Assembly: GCF_008642235.1 (NCBI RefSeq)
Contig: NZ_SJEV01000001.1
Span: 992,001 to 1,056,000 of the forward strand
Direction: 5' to 3'
Origin: Planctomonas psychrotolerans
Lineage (GTDB): Bacteria; Actinomycetota; Actinomycetes; Actinomycetales; Microbacteriaceae
DNA: 64,000 bases
The notes under the pieces are model-generated. The model was not told the origin of the DNA, made no database searches, and saw only the letters and a list, made by a program, of their open reading frames with translations. A program made the position numbers and the translations under genes. Positions 33,994-43,048 of this stretch are shown piece after piece (the stretch's first letter is position 1; every line of letters begins with the position of its first letter).

Positions 33994-34952
33994 TCGGAGC
34001 CGGCGGCCTTCTCGGATCGGCCGTTCGTCGCCAACTCGCCGTCGCCGGGCTTCCCCGCTTCGACGGCCCGCGCATCCACTGGCAGGGCGGCACCGCCTCG
34101 ACCGACCTCGGCGCCGGTCTCCAGGCGTTGGTGTCCGCGGCCGGGCGGGGCACCTGGCAGGTGTTCTGGTGCGCCGGGGCCGCCGTCACCACCTCCGACG
34201 TCGACAGCCTCGACCACGAGTTCCGAACCCTTCGGTACTTTCTCGACCGGGTCGGCGCGCTCCCGCGGGACCAGCGGGAACGGGGTTCGATCGTCTTCGC
34301 GTCCTCGGCCGGCGCGGTCTACGGCGGCTCGACCGCGCCGCCGTTCACGGAGGATTCCTCCGTCTCCCCGCTCGGACACTACGGCGAAGCGAAGCTCCGG
34401 GCCGAGGATGCGCTCCAGTCCCTGTCCGCGGGCGCGGGCATCCCCATCGTCCTCGCGAGGATCGCCAACCTGTACGGCCCGGGTCAGAACCTCGCGAAGC
34501 AGCAGGGCATCGTCTCGAAGCTCTGCTTCTCCACGGTGACGCGCACTCCCCTGCCGGTGTTCGTGTCGCTCGACACCCTGCGCGACTATCTCTACGTCGA
34601 CGACTGCGCGCGCATGCTCATCCGCTGCGGCGAGCGCATCGGGCACCGAGATGCGGCACCCCGGCTGCACCTCAAGATCGTGGCCTCCGGGCACGCCGTG
34701 AGCATCGCGGCGTTGCTCGGACAGTTCCGTCTTCTCGGCGGGCCGCAACCCCTCGTCGTGATGGGCACGTCTCGGGAGTCATCGTTACAGAGCCGTGATC
34801 TGCGGCTGCGCTCAACCCGGTGGACCGACATCGGCCCGGGGTCCAGCACCACCCTGTCGGAAGGCATCGCCCGCACCATCGCTGACATGCGGCTCGTATG
34901 GCTGCAACAGGGGCGCTTCGCCGAGACTCTGCGCACGGCCCGCTCCGTGTAG
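33972..34952 (+). CDS. NAD-dependent epimerase/dehydratase-family protein
   Basis: 326-residue extended SDR. The cofactor motif is VIGAGGLLGSAV; the active site is VFASSAGAVYGGS plus HYGEAK (YxxxK), and ARIANLYGPGQN follows. It probably modifies an NDP-sugar used by the adjacent GT2. ATG 33972 lies inside the 3' end of that gene, indicating coupled translation. Confidence 0.85.
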   Translation: MADLSWVIGAGGLLGSAVRRQLAVAGLPRFDGPRIHWQGGTASTDLGAGLQALVSAAGRGTWQVFWCAGAAVTTSDVDSLDHEFRTLRYFLDRVGALPRDQRERGSIVFASSAGAVYGGSTAPPFTEDSSVSPLGHYGEAKLRAEDALQSLSAGAGIPIVLARIANLYGPGQNLAKQQGIVSKLCFSTVTRTPLPVFVSLDTLRDYLYVDDCARMLIRCGERIGHRDAAPRLHLKIVASGHAVSIAALLGQFRLLGGPQPLVVMGTSRESSLQSRDLRLRSTRWTDIGPGSSTTLSEGIARTIADMRLVWLQQGRFAETLRTARSV

Positions 34953-35054
34953 CGGATTCCCACCCGGAACCGGTGCGTCGACCTTACGGCGAGCCGACAA
35001 TCCGGTGACGGATGGTTGAATTGTCGGGGTTCTTTCCGAAACCCGGAGGTGCGT

Positions 35055-35864
35055 GTGCCCCAGAGACCACTGACCGACGACCGTGCACCGGCGCGCCCGA
35101 CCGCCGGTTCCCCCTTCGAGCCCACCACCGACCCCGCCTTCCCGGACTCGTCGGACCGCTGGAACGGAGCCTCCCCGCCCCTCCCGGTGGCCTACCAGCT
35201 CTGGATGTTCCGGCTCACCTTCCTCCTGCTCTCCGTGCTGATGCTCGTCGGCAACGTGATCCACCTCGCCGTCGTGCGTTCGGAGGGCACTCCCGATCCC
35301 GTGTTCGCCAAGCCGGCGTGGAACGGGGACGGGGACGGCTCGCACATCGAGATGCTCGGTCACATCCAACTCGTCGCCGCGGCCGTGATCCTCGTGTTCC
35401 TGTGCATCGGTCGACGCGTGATGGTCTACGGGGCATGGGCCGCCATCGTCATCGCACTCGTGATCGACGATCTCTTCCAGGTGCACGAGCGGGTCGGCGC
35501 CGACCTGGTGACGACCTTCGACCTGCCCGCTCTCATCGGTCTGCGTGCTCAGGATCTCGGGGAGCTCCTGACCTGGGCGGGGCTCGCGGGGATCCTCGGT
35601 GTCCTGCTTCTCGTCGCGCACCTGCGCGCCCCGCTGCCCGACCGACGCAACTCGCTGCTGCTGGCCGTGCTGACCGTTTTCCTCGCCGTCTTCGCCGTCG
35701 GTGTCGACCAGGCGCACGTGATCATTCAGCCGCACGTGCCTCTGTGGATCGACACGGCGCTCACCCTCACGGAAACCGCCGGGGAACTGTTGGGGATGAC
35801 GCTGATCCTGATCGCGGTGCACACGATGGCGGTGCGTCCGCGCGGACGGACGACACACGGCTGA
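35055..35864 (+). CDS. Five-helix integral membrane protein of unknown function
   Basis: About 269 residues. A Pro/Asp-rich N-terminal cytoplasmic part (1-45) is followed by helices containing FRLTFLLLSVLMLVGNVIHL, HIQLVAAAVILVFLCI, AAIVIALVIDD, GLAGILGVLLLVAHL and LLLAVLTVFLAVFAVGV, then a last helix. GTG 35055 is preceded by GGAGG with 6-bp spacing, better than earlier codons. Conserved-looking acidic/His residues (DDLFQVHERVGAD) face one side. Family not recognised. Confidence 0.7.
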   Translation: MPQRPLTDDRAPARPTAGSPFEPTTDPAFPDSSDRWNGASPPLPVAYQLWMFRLTFLLLSVLMLVGNVIHLAVVRSEGTPDPVFAKPAWNGDGDGSHIEMLGHIQLVAAAVILVFLCIGRRVMVYGAWAAIVIALVIDDLFQVHERVGADLVTTFDLPALIGLRAQDLGELLTWAGLAGILGVLLLVAHLRAPLPDRRNSLLLAVLTVFLAVFAVGVDQAHVIIQPHVPLWIDTALTLTETAGELLGMTLILIAVHTMAVRPRGRTTHG

Positions 35865-35930
35865 GGCGCACGGCGGCGCCCCCTATTCGCTTCCTCGTCC
35901 GCTTCTGCGGTGACCGCCGTTCCGGCGCCG

Positions 35931-36341
35931 CTACGCGGCGGGGAGGATCTCGGCGAGAAGCGTCTCGACCCGACCACGGATGTCGTCGCGCACGCGGCGC
36001 ACCGTCCTGATGTCCTTGCCTGCCGGGTCCTCGAGCGCCCAGTCCTCGTATCGCTTGCCGGGGAAGATGGGGCACGCGTCACCGCAGCCCATGGTGATGA
36101 CCACGTCGGACTCCTTCACCGCCTCGACGGTGAGCACCTTCGGCGTGTTTCCCGCGATGTCGATCCCCTCCTCGGCCATGGCCTCGATCGCGATGGGATT
36201 GATCTGGTCCTTCGGTTCCGATCCGGCGGAGAGCACGTCCACGCGTCCCTGGGACAGCGCTTCGAGGTACCCCGCGGCCATCTGGGAGCGGCCTGCGTTG
36301 TGCACGCAGACGAAGAGCACGGTGGGCTTGCTGTCGGTCAT
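35931..36341 (-). CDS. arsC: Arsenate reductase, low-molecular-weight phosphatase type
   Basis: 136 residues. The PTP loop is VLFVCVHNAGRSQMA (CX5R with nucleophile Cys), followed by GSEPKDQINPIAIEAM and the acidic segment YEDWALEDPAG. It reduces arsenate to arsenite for export by the adjacent Acr3. The reducing partner (thioredoxin or mycothiol/mycoredoxin) cannot be told. ATG 36341. The order acr3-arsC is on the minus strand, divergent from arsR. Confidence 0.92.
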   Translation of the reverse strand: MTDSKPTVLFVCVHNAGRSQMAAGYLEALSQGRVDVLSAGSEPKDQINPIAIEAMAEEGIDIAGNTPKVLTVEAVKESDVVITMGCGDACPIFPGKRYEDWALEDPAGKDIRTVRRVRDDIRGRVETLLAEILPAA

Positions 36342-36395
36342 GGCGGTTCTCTTTCGTGAGGTGCGGTGCGCACGAGACGGAGGGGGTGGGTGGGA

Positions 36396-37550
36396 TCAGG
36401 CCCGGTCGGCGACGGGGTCGAGCCGATCGACGTCGTCCACCCGGGGCGGACGCGTCGCGTCGGATGCCACGGACGGGCCGGGCGCGGTTCGGGCCGGGAA
36501 CAGGCGGGGACGCAACCACAGCGCCACGTACACGAGGGCGACGAGCACGGGCACCTCGATGAGCGGCCCGACGATGCCGGCGAGCGCCTGTCCGCTGGTG
36601 GCGCCGAAGGTGGCGATGGCCACGGCGATGGCGAGCTCGAAGTTGTTCCCGGCGGCGGTGAAGGCGAGGGTGGTAGTGCGCTCGTAGGCGAGTCCGATGA
36701 GCTTGCCGAGCAGGAATCCGAGCAGGAACGTGACGGCGAAGTAGATCAGCAGGGGCAGAGCGATCCGCGCCACGTCGAGCGGCTGGACGATCACCTGCTG
36801 GCCCTGCAGCGCGAACAGCATCACGATCGTGAACAGCAGTCCGTAGAGGCCGAACGGGCCGACCCTCGGCAGGAAGCGTTCCTCGTACCAGGCACGACCT
36901 CGACGCGCCTCACCGATGCGGCGGGACAGGTAGCCGGCGAGCAGCGGAATCCCGAGGAAGATCAGCACGCTGACGGTGATGGCCCAGAACGAGAACTCCG
37001 CGCTGGTCGTCGAGAGCCCGAGCCAGCCGGGGAGCACCTGCAGGTAGAACCAGCCGAGAGCGCCGAAGGCGAAGACCTGGAAGACGGAGTTGACCGCGAC
37101 CAGGAACGCGGCGGCTTCGCGATCTCCGCAGGCGAGGTCGTTCCAGATCAGCACCATTGCGATGCACCGGGCGAGGCCGACGATGATCAGGCCGGTGCGG
37201 TACTCCGGGAGATCGGGGAGGAACGCCCAGGCGAGGGCGAACATCAGCGCCGGACCGAGGATCCAGTTCATCGCGAGGGACGCCACCAGCATCCGCCGGT
37301 CGCCCGCGACCGCGCGGGCGTCGGAGTAGCGCACCTTCGCCAGCACCGGGTACATCATCACCAGCAGGCCGATGGCGATCGGCACGCTCACCGACCCGAC
37401 CGAGAAGCTGTGCAGCGCCTCCCCGACCGCCGGGGCGAAGACGGCCAGGAGGAGTCCGACCACCATCGCGCCCACGATCCAGACCGGCAGCAGTCGATCG
37501 GCGGTCCCCAGACGAGGCGGCGTCGTTCCGGTCGTGTCGGCGGCAGTCAT
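36396..37550 (-). CDS. acr3: Arsenite efflux transporter ACR3
   Basis: 384-residue, ten-helix BART-superfamily exporter of As(III). Family motifs are GLARCIAMVLIWNDLACGD (with the transport Cys), TAAGNNFELAIAVAIATFG and VGPLIEVPVLVALVYVALWL. ATG 37550 is chosen over the upstream alternative because it lies clear of the arsR promoter. The C-terminal 40 residues are Pro/Arg/Asp-rich. It is transcribed away from arsR, with 96 bp between starts. Confidence 0.94.
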   Translation of the reverse strand: MTAADTTGTTPPRLGTADRLLPVWIVGAMVVGLLLAVFAPAVGEALHSFSVGSVSVPIAIGLLVMMYPVLAKVRYSDARAVAGDRRMLVASLAMNWILGPALMFALAWAFLPDLPEYRTGLIIVGLARCIAMVLIWNDLACGDREAAAFLVAVNSVFQVFAFGALGWFYLQVLPGWLGLSTTSAEFSFWAITVSVLIFLGIPLLAGYLSRRIGEARRGRAWYEERFLPRVGPFGLYGLLFTIVMLFALQGQQVIVQPLDVARIALPLLIYFAVTFLLGFLLGKLIGLAYERTTTLAFTAAGNNFELAIAVAIATFGATSGQALAGIVGPLIEVPVLVALVYVALWLRPRLFPARTAPGPSVASDATRPPRVDDVDRLDPVADRA

Positions 37551-37576
37551 GCGAACGGGGTGTCCTCCGGAAAAGA

Positions 37577-37624
37577 TTGATGATCGTCGATGCACCGAGT
37601 ATGGTCAGGACATCGATGGATGTC
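37577..37624 (+). promoter_or_regulatory. arsR promoter and palindromic operator
   Basis: The -35 TTGATG (37577-37582), a 17-bp spacer and -10 TATGGT (37600-37605) are followed directly by a perfect inverted repeat: GACATC, spacer GATG, GATGTC (37609-37624). It covers the expected transcription start, 22 bp before the arsR ATG. This fits arsenite-relieved autorepression by ArsR. Confidence 0.7.
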
Positions 37625-37646
37625 AATTGACGAGGGAGGTCTTCGG

Positions 37647-38030
37647 ATGGCGTTGACCCAGGCACTGCCGCTCCGCGACGTGACGGCCTGCTGCGCACCA
37701 TTGACCAGGGAGTCGATCACCCCCGACAACGCGGAGAAGCTCGCCCGCTCTCTCAAGGCGCTGGCAGACCCGGCCCGCCTCCGGCTGATCTCGATGGTGG
37801 CGGCCCATCCCGACCGGGAGTCCTGCGTGTGCGACCTCACCGAACCCCTCGGGCTGTCGCAGCCGACCGTATCCCACCACCTCAAGGTGCTCGTCGACGC
37901 GGGCGTCCTCAGCCGGGACAAACGCGGCACCTGGGCCTACTACCGGCTCGTACCGGGGGCGCTCGACTCGCTCGGCCAGTTGCTGCTCACCATCCAGCCG
38001 AACGCCGTCGACGGCCCGTCCTCGTCCTAG
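37647..38030 (+). CDS. arsR: Arsenic-responsive ArsR repressor
   Basis: 127 residues. The winged HTH contains LARSLKALADPARLRLISMV, CVCDLTEPLGLSQPTVSHHLKVL and SRDKRGTWAYYRL. Metal ligands are plausible in the N-terminal CCAPL pair and the CVCDL pair at the start of the recognition helix region, the classical ArsR site type. ATG 37647 follows GAGGGAGG. It is divergent from acr3-arsC, which it should control. Confidence 0.92.
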   Translation: MALTQALPLRDVTACCAPLTRESITPDNAEKLARSLKALADPARLRLISMVAAHPDRESCVCDLTEPLGLSQPTVSHHLKVLVDAGVLSRDKRGTWAYYRLVPGALDSLGQLLLTIQPNAVDGPSSS

Positions 38031-38458
38031 GACTGCACGGGGGGAAGCCAGTACTCCGCAGCCCACTCGAGGAACTGCTGAGCCTCGTTGTCGGCATGCG
38101 CTAGTCGGTCTTTGCCGCTCCGGGCGAAGAAGTTCTCGAAGCCGGCCAGCTGCTGCACGGACTCATCGGTGAGCGGGCGGAACCCCATCGTCCACTCGGG
38201 GAACTGACGCTCAGCGATGGTCTTCTCCCGGAGCTTCTGGATGCTGCGGTGCCGTGGATCCGCAGCGATGACCACGTAGCGGGCCGCGACTGCGTCGTCC
38301 GGTCCCTCGAGGATCTGCACGAAACGCTCGCGGTGATAGAGCAGCGCACCCGTGAGCCCGTTGCGTTCGTTGTTGACCCTCGACTGCGTCAGAATATCCG
38401 CGATGTCGTCGTCCGACATCGGATAGCTTGCCGCACTTGCATACGCGATCGACAACAT
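38027..38458 (-). CDS. BLUF-domain blue-light photoreceptor
   Basis: 143 residues. Short BLUF protein with the flavin-site residues: Tyr in LSIAYASAA, Asn in RNGLTGALLYH and Gln in RFVQILEGPDDAV; the tail includes FPEWTMGFRPL. It has no output domain, so it should act through a partner protein. ATG 38458. Its 3' end overlaps the arsR stop by 4 bp (convergent). A DNA photolyase is encoded 10 kb away. Confidence 0.92.
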   Translation of the reverse strand: MLSIAYASAASYPMSDDDIADILTQSRVNNERNGLTGALLYHRERFVQILEGPDDAVAARYVVIAADPRHRSIQKLREKTIAERQFPEWTMGFRPLTDESVQQLAGFENFFARSGKDRLAHADNEAQQFLEWAAEYWLPPVQS

Positions 38459-38755
38459 TGACGCCCCCCAGGATCTGCCCGATCCATTCTCCACCCATCA
38501 GAGGTCGCCGGGGGACGCGTCTCGCCTCGGTGTCGCCTCCGTTCGAGCGCGCTATCCGGGGATTCCGCGCCCCACTTCGGCCGGCGATGTCGACAGGCCC
38601 ATCCAGGTGGCGGGAGGATCAGATATGCCCGACCCGAACGCCGGAAACCGCATCGCGGGAGCCCTTCCCCGGCGGGCCCGCGCCGAAGTGAAGGAGACCC
38701 GCCCGCTGAGCCGGAGCCGATCTCACCCACCTGCCGAGCAGGAACCGGAGCGCCG

Positions 38756-39181
38756 ATGAGGCCGCGTACCGCCGGGGTCATCGGCATGGTCGGCGGAATG
38801 GCGGTGGCTATTGCTGGTGGGTGGCTGATCGCTCACCCGCCATTGTCTGTGCTCGGCGTGATCAGCCTGGTCGCTGCGTCGATCCTCTTCGCCATCGCCG
38901 CGACATGGACGGTGCGGAAGTCGTGGGCTGCGACGGATCTCCCCGACCTCACCATCCCGGCCGAAAAGGCATTACGCCGGATGCGACGCATATCCATAGC
39001 CCAGTGCGTGCTGGCTCCCGCCCTGATGGGCGGGGCGGCCTGGCTTCTCGTCGATGACATCCGAAGCTTCCGAGGCTGGCTCTCCCTCGCGTGGGGCATC
39101 TACCTCCTCACGTCGTCCATCTGGCTCCTGCGACGGCAGGCCGATCTCACCGTCGTCGAGGGACAGATCGTGAATCGGTGA
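38756..39181 (+). CDS. Small four-helix membrane protein
   Basis: 141 residues with hydrophobic segments near 5-25, 33-52, 78-98 and 105-125. Arg-rich cytoplasmic loop EKALRRMRRIS. It is preceded by a 298-bp region with no gene. No family recognised. Confidence 0.6.
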   Translation: MRPRTAGVIGMVGGMAVAIAGGWLIAHPPLSVLGVISLVAASILFAIAATWTVRKSWAATDLPDLTIPAEKALRRMRRISIAQCVLAPALMGGAAWLLVDDIRSFRGWLSLAWGIYLLTSSIWLLRRQADLTVVEGQIVNR

Positions 39182-39257
39182 CGAAACCGAGGGACATCGT
39201 CGCACGACCGACTGCGGGAAAGGAGTGTGCGACTGGTGATCGTCGCCGAAGTTAACG

Positions 39258-39330
39258 TGCGCCCGGAGGGATTCGAACCCCCAACCTTCTGATCCGTAGT
39301 CAGATGCTCTATCCGTTGAGCTACGGGCGC
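39258..39330 (-). tRNA. tRNA-Arg(ACG)
   Basis: 73 nt without encoded CCA. Acceptor GCGCCCG pairs with CGGGCGC; anticodon arm CTGAC-TACGGAT-C with ACG; T arm GGGGGTTCGAATCCC. The A34 wobble base is the substrate of TadA, encoded upstream in this window. Confidence 0.97.
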
Positions 39331-39423
39331 ATGGATTGCAGGTATTCCGCGGCAGAACCGCTCGCAAGCCAAAGTAGAGAATACATGCAATGCCCCGCCG
39401 CCGCGAATCGCCGACGGCGACGG

Positions 39424-40143
39424 TCACGCGTCGGTCAGCGCACCGGAGCGGTTCGTCGCCTCCTCGGGAGCGGGCTTTTCGGGAGCCGGCGCGACCGGCC
39501 GTTGTTCCGGTCGCTTGCCCGTGAAGATCACACTCGCCTCGATGGCCGATGCCAGGAGGGCGAAGATCCGGTCATCGGCGTCGTCGATGCAGGCGTAGGC
39601 GATGCCGTCGACGGCCACCGAGATCACCGCGTGGCTGTGCTGAACCGTCACCGAGGAGGCCGCTCGCCTCTGCTGGGCGAGGAAGTCCCGCGCCCAGCTC
39701 TCGGCGCCCGGTGCCTGCTCGAAGGCGGAACGCACCTCCCGCGCCATGTCGAGGGGCGATGATCCGCCGAGGCGTTCGAGCGCCGGCAGCGTGACGAGCG
39801 CGCCGACGGCGAGTGCCCGCTGCCGACCCTCCGACGCGACCGGTATCGCGGCGCACGCCGCCTTCAGCGCGAGGATCATGTTCAGCCGCGGGTCGTCGGT
39901 CACGATGCCGATCACCGACGGGATGAGCGGGGCCATTCGTCGTCTGCCCGCATCCGTGACGCGGTCGTTGGCCATGCGGGCCAGATGCGCCAGACCCCCG
40001 TGCGTGCACGACGGGTGATCGCTCCATCGTTCGCCCGCCAGGTACGAGGCGAACTCCATGAAGCAGGCGCCCTTACGGGGATTGCGGTGCTTGCCGGGCG
40101 AGAGGACCGGAAGCATGTCTGCGGTAATCGGTGACCCGTTCAT
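39424..40143 (-). CDS. Conserved hypothetical cytosolic protein
   Basis: 239 residues with no signal or membrane segment. The N-terminal third has FASYLAGERWSDHPSCTHGGLAHLAR, which contains Cys and His. The middle is Ala/Leu-rich helical, and the C-terminal tail is Pro/Glu-rich. ATG 40143 is preceded by GGGGAGG. Function unknown. Confidence 0.7.
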   Translation of the reverse strand: MNGSPITADMLPVLSPGKHRNPRKGACFMEFASYLAGERWSDHPSCTHGGLAHLARMANDRVTDAGRRRMAPLIPSVIGIVTDDPRLNMILALKAACAAIPVASEGRQRALAVGALVTLPALERLGGSSPLDMAREVRSAFEQAPGAESWARDFLAQQRRAASSVTVQHSHAVISVAVDGIAYACIDDADDRIFALLASAIEASVIFTGKRPEQRPVAPAPEKPAPEEATNRSGALTDA

Positions 40144-40246
40144 GAGGGCCTCCCCTCAACGTCTTTGTTCCCTCTACTGTGCGCCCGTCATGCCCGATTT
40201 TCAATGGTCCGTCTCGACGTTGCACAACGATTCGGCATGGGTTTCG

Positions 40247-41515
40247 TCAGGCAGGCGCGCGCTGCACCAGGGGGGTCGCGCCGGGTTGGTCCCCCGGCGT
40301 CCCCTCGGCGGGATTTCCGCCCGAGCGGGACTTCAGGGCGAAGGAGAGCGCGACCACCGCCGCCGCTGCGAACGGCACCGCGAAGAGCGCAATTCGGAGG
40401 GTCGTCGCATCGGCGATGACGCCGATCACGGGCGGGGATGCGAGCCCGCCGACCCTCGTGATCATCGACACCACGGTCAGGCCCACGCCCTCGCGGAGGC
40501 CGGGCAGGGAGTCGGCGGCGTGCGTCGCGGCCGGGATGAGGGTGCCGATGCCGAGACCCACGCACCCGAAACCGACGATGGTGCTCGGGATGCTCGGCAG
40601 CAGGAGCGCGAACGCCATGCCCCCGCCCGCGAGCACGGCTCCCGTGATGGCGACCGCTCGGTCGCCGAAGCGATTGACGAATGCGTCTCCCGTGAGTCGC
40701 CCGAGCGTCTGGAAGGCCTGAAGGGACACGAACCCGAGCCCGGCCACGAGCGGGGCCGCCCCGAGCGATCCGCTCAGGTAGACCGCACTCCACGACGCGC
40801 CGGCATCCTCCATCGCGAAGCCGAGGGCGCCGATGGCCCCGAGAGCCACGAGGAGCCCGACCGCCGATGCCCGAGAACGAGCACCCGGCGCCGGCGCGCC
40901 CGCCACACGGCGGGCCTCCGCCCGTGCCTCCGCGTCGCTTCCGGTCAGGAGCAGGCGATACGACAGCAACGCCACGACGACCATGGCCGCCCCCACCACC
41001 GAGAGATGCACGGGGAGAGGGATGCGCAGTCCGGCCGCGGCCGCACCCATGAGGCCGCCGAGCACGGCGCCGATGCTCCAGATCCCGTGGAACGAGTTGA
41101 GAATCGACCGGCCGTACAAGCGCTGCACCCGCAGGCCATGGGCGTTGATGGCGATGTCGCTGATCGCGTCGCACATGCCGGCCACCATCAGCGCGGCGGC
41201 GAGCATCAGCCACGAGGAGGAGAATCCGACGAAGACGAGGTTGACCGCCATGACGGCGGTACTGATCACCCCGACCCGCGCCGATCCGAACCGTCGCACG
41301 AGGTGCGCCATGACGGTGCCGGCCACGAGCGCCCCGACGGGACCGGCCGCGATCGCCACGCCGAGCGCGGAGTTGGAGAGGTCGAGGGCCGCCTTGACCT
41401 CGGGGAAGCGCGGCACCACATTGGCGTAGATCACGGCGTTGCAGAAGAACAGCGCACCCACGGCGATGCGCGCGCGGCGTGCTTCCCGGGGCACGGCACG
41501 GGTGACGGATGCCAT
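40247..41515 (-). CDS. Major facilitator superfamily transporter
   Basis: About 422 residues with 12 predicted helices. The loop 2-3 motif is GTVMAHLVRRFGSARVG, and the second-half repeat has GRLTGDAFVNRFGDRAV. The pattern LSNSALGVAIAAGPVGAL and NAHGLRVQRLYGRSILNSFHGIWSIG resembles the YbjJ-like MFS group. Substrate unknown. ATG 41515 follows GGGGGAG. Confidence 0.87.
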   Translation of the reverse strand: MASVTRAVPREARRARIAVGALFFCNAVIYANVVPRFPEVKAALDLSNSALGVAIAAGPVGALVAGTVMAHLVRRFGSARVGVISTAVMAVNLVFVGFSSSWLMLAAALMVAGMCDAISDIAINAHGLRVQRLYGRSILNSFHGIWSIGAVLGGLMGAAAAGLRIPLPVHLSVVGAAMVVVALLSYRLLLTGSDAEARAEARRVAGAPAPGARSRASAVGLLVALGAIGALGFAMEDAGASWSAVYLSGSLGAAPLVAGLGFVSLQAFQTLGRLTGDAFVNRFGDRAVAITGAVLAGGGMAFALLLPSIPSTIVGFGCVGLGIGTLIPAATHAADSLPGLREGVGLTVVSMITRVGGLASPPVIGVIADATTLRIALFAVPFAAAAVVALSFALKSRSGGNPAEGTPGDQPGATPLVQRAPA

Positions 41516-41617
41516 GGCCACTCCCCCGCGTTCTGTTCGGGCGCCGCCGTGGCGCATCGGAAGAGCCTACCCGGCGTGAACTACGGTGAGTCGATCACGA
41601 CCGACGAAGGGAACCCC

Positions 41618-41776
41618 ATGGACGCCGACGAGAAGCGCAGGGATCAGCTCACCACCGCACCGAAGGCGGACGAGTCGGATGCGGATCCGCGCATCGACGT
41701 GACGGAGAAGGCCGACGGGGTCACCCGCATCGACGTGCGCGACGACGCCAAAGTGCGACCCGGCAAGGCGGACTGA
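41618..41776 (+). CDS. Small acidic protein
   Basis: 52 residues beginning MDADEKRRDQL, with ADESDADPRIDVTEKADGV and IDVRDDAKVRPGKAD. Similar short proteins occur in Microbacteriaceae, sometimes labelled multidrug transporter with no membrane segment to justify it. ATG 41618 follows GAAGGGAA. Probably the last core gene before the island. Confidence 0.6.
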   Translation: MDADEKRRDQLTTAPKADESDADPRIDVTEKADGVTRIDVRDDAKVRPGKAD

Positions 41777-42087
41777 TACCGCGGAATATTCGCAGAATGG
41801 CTTTGACGCCTGACGCGGGCTCCTCGCGAAACTCGACGAAGCCCGCCGTTACTGGGTTGTGAGCGCGTCGGTCGGCGGCTTTTCAGGTGCCATCCTCTTT
41901 TCGAAGGCTATTAATCCTCTTCACCTTTGCAACCACGGTGTTCATGACCCGTCTGGCCGATGCTGACCACTGTTTGAACGCTAACAATTAGTCAACTGCG
42001 GTACAGGCGATCGCTCGCTCGCTCTGACCACCGAAAGCAGACGAGCGCAGCCAATACGGCGAAGATACGAGAAAGCAGAGTGAATTG
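41777..42087. other. 311-bp gap at the left edge of the accessory region
   Basis: Contains a hairpin with 7-bp arms (GCGGGCT 41815-41821, AGCCCGC 41840-41846) that could end the preceding gene. After it, base composition becomes more AT-rich. No gene or att-like repeat of the tRNA-Ser end was found. Confidence 0.5.
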
Positions 42088-42900
42088 ATGAGCGAAGACC
42101 GCATCTACGACGTCACCGTCTCACAAGACGGCGGCAACTACATCATTGAGGTGCCTCGTCTCGGAGGCTCAACAGAGACGCGGGATCCGGCAGCCATCGA
42201 GAAGGTGGCGAGAAGATACATAGCAGGCATGACTGACGAGGACATAGACCTCGTATCGGTCCGAGTCATACGCGCGCCAAGTAGCGTGACTTTGGCCGAC
42301 GTCGTGGCGCGGACTACTCTCGCCGCAGTTCCGTTCGTCGGTGGCTCAATTGAGGTCGTTTACTCCGCAGTTCGTGAAAGGAGGACGCGTAAGGCTGCGC
42401 AGACCGTCGAGGAGATTGTTCGAGTCACCGGCGAGCAAGAGTTCGTTCGCCGGCTCGCCAGCGATCCTCGCCTCGAGGCTCTCTTCGTTAACGCTGTGGA
42501 CTCGGCACTGCGCACTGGCCTAGAGGCCAAGCGACGCCTACTAGCTCAGTCCGTTGCAGCCGCAGCGCAAGCTGAATCAGCCTTCGACGAAAACGAACTC
42601 ATCGCCGAAGCATTGTCACAGTTGGACGTGCAGCACGTCCGTGCTTTGGCTCGGCTTTCAGATGAGTGGGAGTACATGCAATCCGCGTCCAGAGCAGAGA
42701 CCTATCGCGCACGGATGGGGGCCAGCGACGCGTGGGAGGCTGTCCCACCGCCAGTGCAGGCCGCGCTGGTAAGAACTGGTGCAGCCACACCATCGCCGAC
42801 AAGTTACCTGATGACCGACGTCCCTCATCGGGCTGAGGGGATCACCGATTTTGGGTTGAAGCTCTTGAAGCGTCTTCGTGAGGAGGGTGTCGGGTATTGA
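42088..42900 (+). CDS. Unknown protein with HicB-like N-terminus
   Basis: About 270 residues. Residues 1-65 (YDVTVSQDGGNYIIEVPRLGGS, then DPAAIEKVARRYIA) look like the small ferredoxin-like HicB/DUF1902 fold, in which Trp/Gly strands are followed by a helix. The rest is helical, with SVTLADVVARTTLAAVPFVGGSIEVV (hydrophobic) and DENELIAEALSQLDVQHVRALARLSDE. The overall layout recalls membrane-interacting abortive-infection proteins, but this is only resemblance. Codon use is less GC-biased than upstream genes. ATG 42088. Confidence 0.6.
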   Translation: MSEDRIYDVTVSQDGGNYIIEVPRLGGSTETRDPAAIEKVARRYIAGMTDEDIDLVSVRVIRAPSSVTLADVVARTTLAAVPFVGGSIEVVYSAVRERRTRKAAQTVEEIVRVTGEQEFVRRLASDPRLEALFVNAVDSALRTGLEAKRRLLAQSVAAAAQAESAFDENELIAEALSQLDVQHVRALARLSDEWEYMQSASRAETYRARMGASDAWEAVPPPVQAALVRTGAATPSPTSYLMTDVPHRAEGITDFGLKLLKRLREEGVGY

Positions 42901-43048
42901 CATCGCCATCTCGAAAGACGCTTCGTCGTAATCCGGTCGGCCACATATCTCCAGACTCAGCTCAGAACGGCGATGAGAATTGCGCTTCACACGATCGACC
43001 AACCGGAGGAACTAAGTAGCGGCCGGAGTGCGCCTCACCATTCGACTG

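Noticed and set aside
40058-41776. Long plus-strand frame of 572 codons
   Set aside because: It is antisense to a convincing MFS transporter and Arg/Asp/Gly-rich. Only its last 52 codons look like a real gene.
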